A DNA stretch of 17,658 bases from Nibrella saemangeumensis (GTDB taxonomy: Bacteria; Bacteroidota; Bacteroidia; Cytophagales; Spirosomataceae), in the NCBI RefSeq assembly GCF_039541915.1, contig NZ_BAABHD010000008.1, forward strand, positions 1 to 17,658, in the 5' to 3' direction. The notes under the pieces were generated by a model that saw nothing but the letters and a program-made list of their open reading frames with translations, had not been told where the DNA came from and made no database searches. Below, piece after piece: positions 8,393 through 16,800 of this stretch (within the stretch, counting starts at the first letter, position 1; each line of letters opens with the position of its first letter). A program made the translations under genes and the position numbers.

Positions 8393-9256
8393 ATGAAGGT
8401 AGTTTTCGTAAGTCTTCTCTCGCTGATTATGTCGGTGTTCTCTCAGGTATCACCACAGAAAACCGAAACCGCTGAAATTCCGCTTTGTCAGACATCCGGT
8501 AATGATATGTCGATGCTGGCGGCCAATAAAGAGTTTCAGATGATGCACCCGGAGCCGGTTCTGTTCACCTATGAGAGCAAGGCCGGTAGCATGATTACCT
8601 TTCCGACGCCGGACGGCAAAACCGCGAACGGCTTTTTCCTGAAGTCAAAGAACCCCTCGGACAAGTGGCTGCTGGTGTACCAGGAGTGGTGGGGGTTGAA
8701 CGACCATATCAAACAGGAAGCCGAAAAAATGTACAACGACCTCAAGGACGTAAACGTGCTGGCGGTTGATATGTACGATGGGCAGGTAGCCTCTAAGCGC
8801 GAAGATGCCGCCAAACTGATGCAGGGTGCGCAGCAGGACCGCCTGCAAAACATTATGAAGGGGGCCATTGCTCATGCGGGTCCGAAAGCCCGGATTGGCA
8901 GCATCGGCTGGTGCTTTGGCGGTATGCTATCCCTGCAATCCGCGATTCTGGCTGGCAAGCAGGCCGATGCCTGCGTAATGTATTACGGGCGACCGGTACA
9001 AGATGTGGAGCAGCTTAAAAAACTGGATACGGATGTGCTGGGCGTTTTTGGCAGCAAAGACAGGGGTATTCCTGTCGAAATGGTGAATACTTTCCAGGAG
9101 AATATGAAGAAAGCTGGTGAGAAGGTAACCATTAAGATGTACAATGCCGACCACGCTTTTGCTAATCCCAGTAATACGGCTGGTTATGATAAAGAAGCCG
9201 CTACTGACGCGTATAAACTGACATTGAATTATCTCAAAGAACGGCTGAAAGCCTAA
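8393..9256 (+). CDS. Exported dienelactone-hydrolase-family alpha/beta hydrolase
   Basis: This 287-residue protein has an N-terminal hydrophobic signal (MKVVFVSLLSLIMSVFS) and a spacer to about residue 55. The dienelactone hydrolase fold follows. The catalytic Cys174 sits in the nucleophile elbow GWCFGG, Asp223 is in SKDRGIP, and His254 is in ADHAFANP. Glu98 in QEWWGLNDH matches the conserved Glu that modulates the Cys in the family. Carboxymethylenebutenolidase itself is cytosolic and opens dienelactones in chloroaromatic breakdown. An exported relative like this one more likely acts on other esters or lactones in the periplasm, which is inference. It probably shares a transcript with the phosphoesterase 33 bases upstream and ends at its own terminator. 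Confidence 0.9.
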   Translation: MKVVFVSLLSLIMSVFSQVSPQKTETAEIPLCQTSGNDMSMLAANKEFQMMHPEPVLFTYESKAGSMITFPTPDGKTANGFFLKSKNPSDKWLLVYQEWWGLNDHIKQEAEKMYNDLKDVNVLAVDMYDGQVASKREDAAKLMQGAQQDRLQNIMKGAIAHAGPKARIGSIGWCFGGMLSLQSAILAGKQADACVMYYGRPVQDVEQLKKLDTDVLGVFGSKDRGIPVEMVNTFQENMKKAGEKVTIKMYNADHAFANPSNTAGYDKEAATDAYKLTLNYLKERLKA

Positions 9257-9278
9257 CCCGTATAAGTCGAAAAACAGG

Positions 9279-9316
9279 AGCCCTGGCATATGCAACGCCG
9301 GGGCTTTTTCTTTGTC
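9279..9316 (+). terminator. Intrinsic terminator after the dienelactone-hydrolase gene
   Basis: AGCCCTGGC (9279-9287) pairs with GCCGGGGCT (9297-9305) over 9 bp with one G-U pair and a 9-nt loop. A long T-rich tail (TTTTTCTTTGTCTTT) follows. It starts 22 bases after the stop codon. Confidence 0.9.
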
Positions 9317-9411
9317 TTTCAAATAACTTGTGCGAGTAATTAAACGTTTTACTTACAAACTTGTCTAAGCGGTAAGGTTAATTCTACACACTGATTAGAC
9401 ACTTTACAGCT

Positions 9412-9756
9412 ATGAAACAGGTAAAAAGAGCGTCGGTGCTGGTAGCGGTGCTGGTAGCATTGGTTATGACAGGCTGTGCCACCAGAACAGTTGTTTACAG
9501 GGATGGCGGGTTCGGACCCGGACCTGGCTATGGTTATTACGGACCCCGGCCTTATATGTACCGGCCGGCTCCACCGGTGGTAGTTGTACCATCACCGAGG
9601 GTGTATGCCCGTCCGAGGGCTTATGTGCGGCCACCGGCCTACCGGTACGCTCCCCGACCACGGTATTATCGGAATGCTCCGCAGCAGTATGGGTACCGGA
9701 ACGATGGTTACCGGAATGGTGGCCCCCGGAGTCCATATCGTAATCGACTTCGTTAA
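9412..9756 (+). CDS. Small Pro/Tyr/Arg-rich putative lipoprotein
   Basis: This 114-residue protein has a positively charged start, a hydrophobic run and LVMTGC, so Cys22 is a likely lipidation site. The rest is low-complexity: Gly/Tyr-rich at about 30-50 (GPGPGYGYYGPRPYMYRP), then Pro/Arg/Tyr repeats (RVYARPRAYVRPPAYRYAPRPRYYR) to a basic C-terminus. Short lipoproteins of this composition are common in Bacteroidota and Proteobacteria and have no assigned reaction. A cell-envelope location is inferred from the signal. The gene has its own leader (9317-9411) and its own terminator, so it is a single transcription unit. The basic, aromatic-rich composition suggests it could bind polyanions, but nothing in the sequence proves this. 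Confidence 0.75.
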   Translation: MKQVKRASVLVAVLVALVMTGCATRTVVYRDGGFGPGPGYGYYGPRPYMYRPAPPVVVVPSPRVYARPRAYVRPPAYRYAPRPRYYRNAPQQYGYRNDGYRNGGPRSPYRNRLR

Positions 9757-9777
9757 TAACCTGTCAGGTATTATCAG

Positions 9778-9806
9778 AAAACCGGCGCGAAAGTGCCGGT
9801 TTTTTA
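9778..9806 (+). terminator. Intrinsic terminator with GAAA tetraloop
   Basis: AAAACCGGCGC (9778-9788) pairs with GTGCCGGTTTT (9793-9803) through 11 bp, including one G-U pair, and is closed by a GAAA tetraloop. A T-run follows. It begins 22 bases after the small lipoprotein stop. The A-run and T-run at the stem ends could also serve a transcript from the opposite strand, although none is evident. Confidence 0.92.
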
Positions 9807-10041
9807 TTTGAGCTGAATAAAGGTTAAACGTAATCATTTTACATGTAACCGTATGTTTGATGTTTGTAAAAATAAGGACACATAAATCGTTAGAACATAT
9901 GATATTTTTATAGATTTAGTGCTAAATATTCTTTGAATAATTGAACCTATTATAAAATTAATAAAAGAAGGTTTAGGACTTTTCTTACCGAATTGCCGTT
10001 TAATAAATTTTTGAGCCTAATATTAAGCGATAATTCGACTT
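9807..10041. other. AT-rich leader region of the glycoside hydrolase gene
   Basis: Bases 9841-10020 are about 25% GC by hand count, far below the flanking genes. No open frame or clear RNA gene is visible. The region must hold the promoter of the gene at 10042. I could not pick out a convincing TTTG / TAnnTTTG pair: TAGATTTA at 9911-9918 fits the downstream element but lacks a partner at the right distance. There is no recognisable Shine-Dalgarno sequence before the ATG. Confidence 0.5.
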
Positions 10042-13000
10042 ATGTATAAACTAAAGTTTTCCATCTTAGCTATTTTGGCTACGTTGTTATTCTCACTTAC
10101 TGTTCAAGGGGGAGATAAACTAAAAGGCTGGACGGCCAATAAAGATAGCAGAATAGGTAATACTGCCAACCTGTTAATAAGTGCAGCCAAACTTAATTTT
10201 GCTGCCCGATTACGATTCGTAGCGGCTAATTACCAACCTCTGCCGGGTAAAATTGAGGCTGAAAGCTATTCAGCCATGAAGGGTATCTCAACCGGAAATA
10301 CCACTGATGTCGGAGGAGGTTTGAGCGTTACAGCTACTCAAAAAAATGACTGGCTGGATTACAACGTCAGTGTTACCTCGGCGGGTACTTACACCTTCAA
10401 TGTACGGGTGGCCGGCTCAGGCGGGCAGCTTCAATTACGGACAGCCTCAGGTACCACACTAAAGACACTTGATATACCCGCTACTGGCGGAGGACAAAAC
10501 TGGACCACGGTTTCCACGACAGTCTCTCTACAGGCCGGAAACCAGATATTGCGCATTTTTATAGCCAAAGGTGGGTGGAACTTTAACTGGTTTGAACTTC
10601 TGACTGGAGGGACTACTACAACACTAAAGGAATCAGTAATTACCTTCAACGCCTTACCTGAAAAGACCGTAGGTGATGCTGCATTTTCTCTCGTGGCTAC
10701 CAGCACGAATACCGAAACACCGATAACCTTTTCCTCCTCAAACGCAGGTGTGGTCTCGGTCAGCAACAGCACGGGTAAGTGGATGGTCACCGTGGTGGGG
10801 GCGGGTACGGCCATCATCACGGCCTCACAGGCTGGTAGTACCAACTTTAAACCTGCGACTGATATAACCCAGACCCAGGTAGTAAAATCGGCGGTTGTAA
10901 CCGGTTCATACAAGCCTTTGCCCGGTAAAATTGAAGCAGAGAGTTTTGATGCCATGGCTGGCATTGCCACCGAAACTACCACTGATACCGGGGCAGGACA
11001 TAATGTGGGCTGGATTGATGCCAATGACTGGCTGGATTACAACGTTAATGTTGCCTCGGCGGGCACCTACACCTTCAGTGTACGAGTGGCAGGCTCGGGC
11101 GGACAGCTTCAATTACGGAACGCTTCCGGCTCCGTGATAACAACACTTACCCTACCGACAACGGGTGCCTGGCAAACCTGGACGACCGTGAGCACAATGG
11201 TGTCGCTGAGCGGAGGCAATCAGACGCTGCGAATGCATGCCGTTAGTGGAGGCTGGAACTTTAACTGGTTTGAGATAACAGGCGGGGGTACTTCGTCAAC
11301 TACGAGAGTCAAAATACCCATTGATGGAAACCGCTGGTATCAATTGAATACCACAACCGGCGGTCTGGAAGGTTTATCCGATGAACGGACCGACGTTGAT
11401 ATCCAGACCGGCTGGAGCAAAGTCCTGGCGAACTATGATGCTTACTACCCTCTGCTTGACGGGGAGGAGATCACGATTGATGCGGTGAAGTTCTTCGACG
11501 GCTATGGCTATGATCCTGACAAGCCTATGACCCTGTCCATTATTGATGCACAGTGGAACCGTATTCCGGTAGCGACGTTTACCGGTTCCAGCTACGGCTG
11601 GGTTGGCCCTGATCCGAATCAACCAGCGGTTTTCGATCTGAAAACAGTGGCGAAAGGTGCTCGCTATCTGGTACTGAATATGTGGAATATTTATCCGACA
11701 GAGATCGAGCTTTACGGGTCCTATAAAGCCCCGGCAAGTCCGCCGACATCGGCTCCCCTGAAACCGGTGCGGCTTAAGGATATGTTTGGTATCAATGCTT
11801 ACGAGTGGAATTTCGAAGATGGTAATACGCCCTGGCAGCTCAATGAGTCAAAAGTAAAGGTGGTGAAAAACTTTACGGGCGTCCGGCACTATATGGATTG
11901 GGAGCGGATCGAATCGACTGAAGGCAGTTATACCTTCAATCCTACCCACAGTGGGGGCTGGAACTATGATGCCATTTATGAGCGCTGCAAAGCCGAAGGT
12001 ATAGAAGTTCTGGCCTGTTTGAAGACTATTCCTAAATGGCTAATGGATACGTATCCAGAGGGGCAGCGGGATGAAGATAATGTGCCGGTACGCTACGGCA
12101 AAGACTTCGCCGATCCGCGCTCCTATATTGAGCAGGCCAAAGTCGGTTTCCAATACATTGCCCGTTACGGCAGCAATCGCAATGTAGATCCCAGTCTGGT
12201 CAAGGTCAATAGCACTCAACGCTGGACTGGAGATGGTATCAATACCGTGAAGATTGGTATGGGGTTAATCAAATACATTGAATGCGACAATGAGCGGGAT
12301 AAATGGTGGGAGGGCCGTCGGGCTTACCAGACCGCTCGTGAGTATGCGGCCAACCTGTCGGCTTTCTACGACGGACACAAAAATACTATGGGGCCGGCGG
12401 TAGGCGTGAAGAATGCTGATCCAACCATACAGGTAGTTATTGCCGGTATCTGTACGAACAAGGATTATGTTAAAGGCATGATTGACTGGTGCAGGCAGTA
12501 CCGGGGCTACCGGCCCGACGGTAGTGTTGATGTTTGCTGGGATGTGATCAATTACCACTATTATACCTTCAACAGTGCAGAAAATCGGGGTTCGGCTCCG
12601 GAACTTTCCCCAGCGGCTCAGGATGCGAAGGGCTATGTGCAGGTAGCTCACCAGCAGCTTAAAGGCATGCCGGTCTGGATTACTGAGGCCGGGTATGATG
12701 TCAATCAGGGTAGTCCTTTGAAAGCAATTCCTATCGGCCCTAAATCAGAACTGGTGACGCAGGCCGATTGGGTATTGCGAAGTGCGTTGCTGTACGCCCG
12801 TAACGGCATTGATAAACTGTTCTTCTATCAGCTCTACGATGCCGTGGCAAACTCATCGGGCCAATACGCCACGTCAGGTCTCGCCAACGAATCCACCCTG
12901 AGCAGACGTCCGGCCGCTGACTACCTCTACCAGGTCAACAAGCAGTTCGGAGAGTACCGCTACCAGCAGACCTTAGCTAATGATCCGATCGTTGACCGGT

Positions 13001-13509
13001 ACAGCTACAATGGTCAGTCGATGTATATGTTGGTCATACCCGATGAGAAGGGCCGTACCGGAGAGTATACGCTGGATCTGGGTAGTGCTACCAGTGCTAA
13101 AATTTATAAGCCTAAAGCGGGTAGTGACATCATGGAGGAACAGCAGGTACCGACCAGCAGCGGAAAGCTGAAAGTAACCGTTACTGAAACGCCGGCTTTT
13201 GTGATACCCGTATCCGGTGCGCGGTTGGCGGCTCCCGCGGAGCCAACCGGATTAAGCATGGTTCAGGTTTATCCGAACCCAACAACGGCACAGATCCAGA
13301 TTGCATTTGACAATGAGCAGCAGGTACCTGTACAGGTGCGAGTGCTGGATACTGCCCTGGGCAGGGTATACCAACAGATAAGTTATGAAAAGCAGGATGT
13401 TGGATTTCGCGCTTGTGTTGATCTGTCTGCCCTGCCCGTCGGCCTCTACCTAGTGGAGGTAAGTCAGGGGCAGAAGCGTGTTCTACGGAAGGTTATTAAG
13501 GTCCAATAG
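10042..13509 (+). CDS. Secreted multidomain glycoside hydrolase: CBM6, Ig-like, CBM6, discoidin-like, GH-A-like, T9SS sorting domain
   Basis: This 1155-residue protein starts with a signal peptide (about 1-22). Domains in order: an unassigned linker (23-63); CBM6 (about 66-187, with PLPGKIEAESY and NFNWFE at its ends); an Ig-like module (198-282); a second CBM6 (about 290-413); a discoidin-like beta-sandwich (about 422-562); a catalytic barrel (about 572-1000); a small beta domain; and a T9SS C-terminal domain (about 1074-1155, VYPNPTTAQIQI to GLYLVEV). In the barrel, Glu751 in CDNERDKWW and Glu882 in WITEAGYD fit the acid/base and nucleophile of clan GH-A retaining enzymes. The family and substrate are not clear to me. 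CBM6 domains bind beta-glycans such as xylan or beta-glucan, so a polysaccharide substrate is likely. T9SS export would place it on the cell surface or outside the cell. It resembles the next gene in its CBM6 and Ig-like parts. Confidence 0.87.
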   Translation: MYKLKFSILAILATLLFSLTVQGGDKLKGWTANKDSRIGNTANLLISAAKLNFAARLRFVAANYQPLPGKIEAESYSAMKGISTGNTTDVGGGLSVTATQKNDWLDYNVSVTSAGTYTFNVRVAGSGGQLQLRTASGTTLKTLDIPATGGGQNWTTVSTTVSLQAGNQILRIFIAKGGWNFNWFELLTGGTTTTLKESVITFNALPEKTVGDAAFSLVATSTNTETPITFSSSNAGVVSVSNSTGKWMVTVVGAGTAIITASQAGSTNFKPATDITQTQVVKSAVVTGSYKPLPGKIEAESFDAMAGIATETTTDTGAGHNVGWIDANDWLDYNVNVASAGTYTFSVRVAGSGGQLQLRNASGSVITTLTLPTTGAWQTWTTVSTMVSLSGGNQTLRMHAVSGGWNFNWFEITGGGTSSTTRVKIPIDGNRWYQLNTTTGGLEGLSDERTDVDIQTGWSKVLANYDAYYPLLDGEEITIDAVKFFDGYGYDPDKPMTLSIIDAQWNRIPVATFTGSSYGWVGPDPNQPAVFDLKTVAKGARYLVLNMWNIYPTEIELYGSYKAPASPPTSAPLKPVRLKDMFGINAYEWNFEDGNTPWQLNESKVKVVKNFTGVRHYMDWERIESTEGSYTFNPTHSGGWNYDAIYERCKAEGIEVLACLKTIPKWLMDTYPEGQRDEDNVPVRYGKDFADPRSYIEQAKVGFQYIARYGSNRNVDPSLVKVNSTQRWTGDGINTVKIGMGLIKYIECDNERDKWWEGRRAYQTAREYAANLSAFYDGHKNTMGPAVGVKNADPTIQVVIAGICTNKDYVKGMIDWCRQYRGYRPDGSVDVCWDVINYHYYTFNSAENRGSAPELSPAAQDAKGYVQVAHQQLKGMPVWITEAGYDVNQGSPLKAIPIGPKSELVTQADWVLRSALLYARNGIDKLFFYQLYDAVANSSGQYATSGLANESTLSRRPAADYLYQVNKQFGEYRYQQTLANDPIVDRYSYNGQSMYMLVIPDEKGRTGEYTLDLGSATSAKIYKPKAGSDIMEEQQVPTSSGKLKVTVTETPAFVIPVSGARLAAPAEPTGLSMVQVYPNPTTAQIQIAFDNEQQVPVQVRVLDTALGRVYQQISYEKQDVGFRACVDLSALPVGLYLVEVSQGQKRVLRKVIKVQ
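10633..10887 (+). repeat. Diverged single copy of the Ig-like module amplified downstream
   Basis: Residues 198-282 of the hydrolase (SVITFNALPEKTVGDAAFSL to QTQVVK) align along their whole length with the 92-residue repeats of the protein at 13864. The shared core is VVSVSNSTGKW. At DNA level the match is patchy. The middle (about 10748-10833) is nearly the same as the downstream repeats and GC-rich, while the ends use different codons. This is the only Ig-like copy in this gene and probably reflects the pre-amplification state. Confidence 0.85.
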
Positions 13510-13525
13510 ATAGATAATTGAACCA

Positions 13526-13599
13526 GGAAGTATATAAAAAGAAAGGGGAGGTGCAAAGGCGACATAGCTAACCTCCCCTATTTTTGTTTGCATACTTCC
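13526..13599 (+). terminator. Long imperfect hairpin terminator after the hydrolase gene
   Basis: An inner 9-bp stem AGGGGAGGT / ACCTCCCCT (13544-13552 with 13571-13579) has an 18-nt loop and is followed by ATTTTTGTTTG. The flanks also pair: AAAAA with TTTTT, and outermost GGAAGTAT (13526-13533) with ATACTTCC (13592-13599). The result is a two-part hairpin over 74 bases. It begins 17 bases after the hydrolase stop, so the hydrolase and the next gene are probably separate transcripts. Confidence 0.8.
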
Positions 13600-13863
13600 C
13601 ATTAAGGTTATCTTAACCACAGCTAAGCGGTTTGTAATTAGGCATAGTATACTATTGTACGTTGCGAATTTTCAAATGTCTGGAATTATTTACTTGTATA
13701 AAACCAGACTATATTTACCAATTGAACATATAAATTTAGCGGTAATCCACGCCATCCGATAAACCCGGCTTATAGCAGTCGAAAAGGGTAACTAACAGTA
13801 CCAGACTTTCAAGTAGTATTTCATATATAAACTTCTCATTCATTTAATACTAACTCTGGGGTA
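13600..13863. other. Intergenic leader of the repeat-protein gene
   Basis: This is an AT-rich stretch without a convincing open frame or RNA gene. TATATTTA at 13710-13717 matches seven of eight positions of the Bacteroidota TAnnTTTG element, with TTTA 18 bases upstream (13688-13691), a poor match to TTTG. TTTG at 13631-13634 has only a weak partner (TACGTTGC at 13658). A promoter must lie here, but I cannot place it. Confidence 0.45.
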
Positions 13864-16800
13864 ATGACTAAACTTTTATTAGCCAGCCTGGCTCTTTGTG
13901 CCTTTTTTCTAAGCTCCTTTACTCAAAACGAAGAGAAAACGTATCTGACTTTTGTCGAAGCGAATAAACCGGTTAGAATAATCCATTCTGCCAGGGAAGG
14001 TGATGACCTGGTCAGTAGCATCAAAGGCAGCTACGTTCTTAGAGAACGAGTTGCTACCGAGGCTAGTTTTCCTTTGGCTTACGCTTATAAGCCATTGCCG
14101 GGCAGAATTGAAGCAGAGAGTTTTGATGCCATGAAAGGGGTATCCACTGCCACCACCACCGATGTGGGAGGGGGACTCCACATCACCAGTCTTGATGGCA
14201 ATGACTGGCTGGACTATAATATCAACGTAGCAGAAGCTGGTACGTATACGTTCAGCCTTAGGGTAGCTGGTCCAGCGGGTCAGCTGCGGCTGCGCAAGGG
14301 CAGGAATGGTCCCATTATTAAAACGATTGATATACCAGCTACCGCCAATCTGCAAACCTGGATAACCGTCAGCACCAGTGTAGTCCTGAGTGCAGGTAAT
14401 CAGACGCTAAATCTGGATATGGTAAAGGGAGTGGGAAACCTTAACTGGTTTGAGGCTACCGTCCCGGAGAAGCCTCAGGCCGTGATCACCTTCGGTGCGC
14501 TGGCCGAGAAGACCGTGGGCGATGCGCCCTTTGAGCTGGTAACCACCAGCACCAATGGGGAGGTGCCCATTACTTTCAGCAGCTCTAACCCGGCTGTGGT
14601 CAGTGTGAGCAACAGCACGGGCAAGTGGCTGGCCACGGTAGTGGGGGCGGGCACGGCTAACATCACGGCCTCGCAGGCAGCCAGCACCAGTTACCGGGCG
14701 GCTGTGGATGTGGTGCAGGCTCAGGTAGTGAAGGCAGCCCCGGAGAAGCCCCAGTCCGTGATCACCTTCGGTGCGTTGCCCGAGAAGACCGTGGGCGATG
14801 CGCCCTTTGAGTTGGTAGCCACCAGCACTAACCCGGAGGTGGCCATCACCTTCAGTTCTTCTAATGCCAGTGTGGTCAGTGTGAGCAACAGCACGGGTAA
14901 GTGGCTGGCCACGGTAGTGGCAGCCGGTACGGCCAACATCACGGCCTCGCAGGCGGCCAGCACCAGCTACCGGGCGGCTGTGGATGTGGTGCAGGCTCAG
15001 GTAGTGAAGGCAGCCCCGGAGAAGCCCCAGTCCGTGATCACCTTCGGTGCGTTGCCCGAGAAGACCGTGGGCGATGCGCCCTTTGAGTTGGTAGCCACCA
15101 GCACTAACCCGGAGGTGGCCATCACCTTCAGTTCTTCTAATGCCAGTGTGGTCAGTGTGAGCAACAGCACGGGTAAGTGGCTGGCCACGGTAGTGGCAGC
15201 CGGTACGGCCAACATCACGGCCTCGCAGGCGGCCAGCACCAGCTACCGGGCGGCTGTGGATGTGGTGCAGGCTCAGGTAGTGAAGGCAGCCCCGGAGAAG
15301 CCCCAGTCCGTGATCACCTTCGGTGCGTTGCCCGAGAAGACCGTGGGCGATGCGCCTTTTGAGCTGGTGGCCACCAGTACCAACTCTGAGGTGGCCATCA
15401 CCTTCAGTTCTTCTAATGCCAGTGTGGTCAGTGTGAGCAACAGCACGGGTAAGTGGCTGGCCACTATTGTATCGGCCGGCACAGCCAGCATCACGGCCTC
15501 GCAGGCAGCCAGCACCAGTTACCGGGCGGCTGTGGATGTGGTGCAGGCTCAGGTGGTGAAGGCAGCCCCGGAGAAGCCCCAGTCCGTGATCACCTTCGGT
15601 GCGCTGGCCGAGAAGACCGTGGGCGATGCCCCCTTTGAGCTGGTAGCCACCAGCACTAACCCTGAGGTGGCCATTACTTTCAGCAGCTCTAACCCGGCTG
15701 TGGTCAGTGTGAGCAACAGCACGGGTAAGTGGCTGGCCACGGTAGTGGCAGCCGGTACGGCCAACATCACGGCCTCGCAGGCGGCCAGCACCAGTTACCG
15801 GGCGGCTGTGGATGTGGTGCAGGCTCAGGTAGTGAAGGCAGCCCCGGAGAAGCCTCAGGCGGTGATCACCTTCGGTGCGTTGCCCGAGAAGACCGTGGGC
15901 GATGCGCCTTTTGAGCTGGTGGCCACCAGTACCAACTCTGAGGTGGCCATCACCTTCAGTTCTTCTAATGCCAGTGTGGTCAGTGTGAGCAACAGCACGG
16001 GTAAGTGGCTGGCCACTATTGTATCGGCCGGCACAGCCAGCATCACGGCTTCACAGGCAGCCAGCACCAGCTACCGGGCGGCTGTGGATGTGGTGCAGGC
16101 CCAGGTGGTCAAAGCGGCTCCAGTTAGTGGGAGTAAAATACTGCCAGGAAGGATAGAGGCAGAAAGTTATGATGCTATGAAAGGAGTAGTCATTGCCAGT
16201 ACAACAGATGCCGGTGGGGGATCCCACGTGACGAACATTGACGGCAATGACTGGATGGACTACAATGTTTCTGTAACTAGTGCCGGCACCTACACTTTCA
16301 CCCTGCGAGTAGCAGGTCCAGGTGGCCAGATGCGTCTGCGCAAAGGCAGGAATGGATCTATACTAAAGACAATTGATATACCCGCGACGGCTAACCTACA
16401 AACCTGGACGACCGTCAGCACATCCGTAGCCTTAACGGCGGGTAATCAAACGTTGAGTATTGATATTGAGAAAGGTTCCTGGAACTTCAATTGGTTTGAA
16501 GCTGCGGTCCCGGAGAAGCCTCAGGCGGTGATCACCTTCGGTGCGTTGCCCGAGAAGACCGTGGGCGATGCCCCCTTTGAGCTGGTGGCCACCAGCACTA
16601 ACCCTGAGGTGGCCATCACCTTCAGCAGCTCTAACCCGGCTGTGGTCAGTGTGAGCAACAGCACGGGCAAGTGGCTGGCCACGGTAGTAGGGGCGGGCAC
16701 GGCTAACATCACCGCTTCACAGGCGGCCAGTACCAGCTACCGGGCGGCCGTGGATGTGGTGCAGGCCCAGGTAGTGAAGCCCGCCCCGGAGAAGCCTCAG

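Noticed and set aside
10015..10041. TTTG and TAATTCG pair just before the hydrolase start as a promoter
   Set aside because: The downstream element would lie against the ATG and leave almost no leader, and both its match and its spacing are poor.
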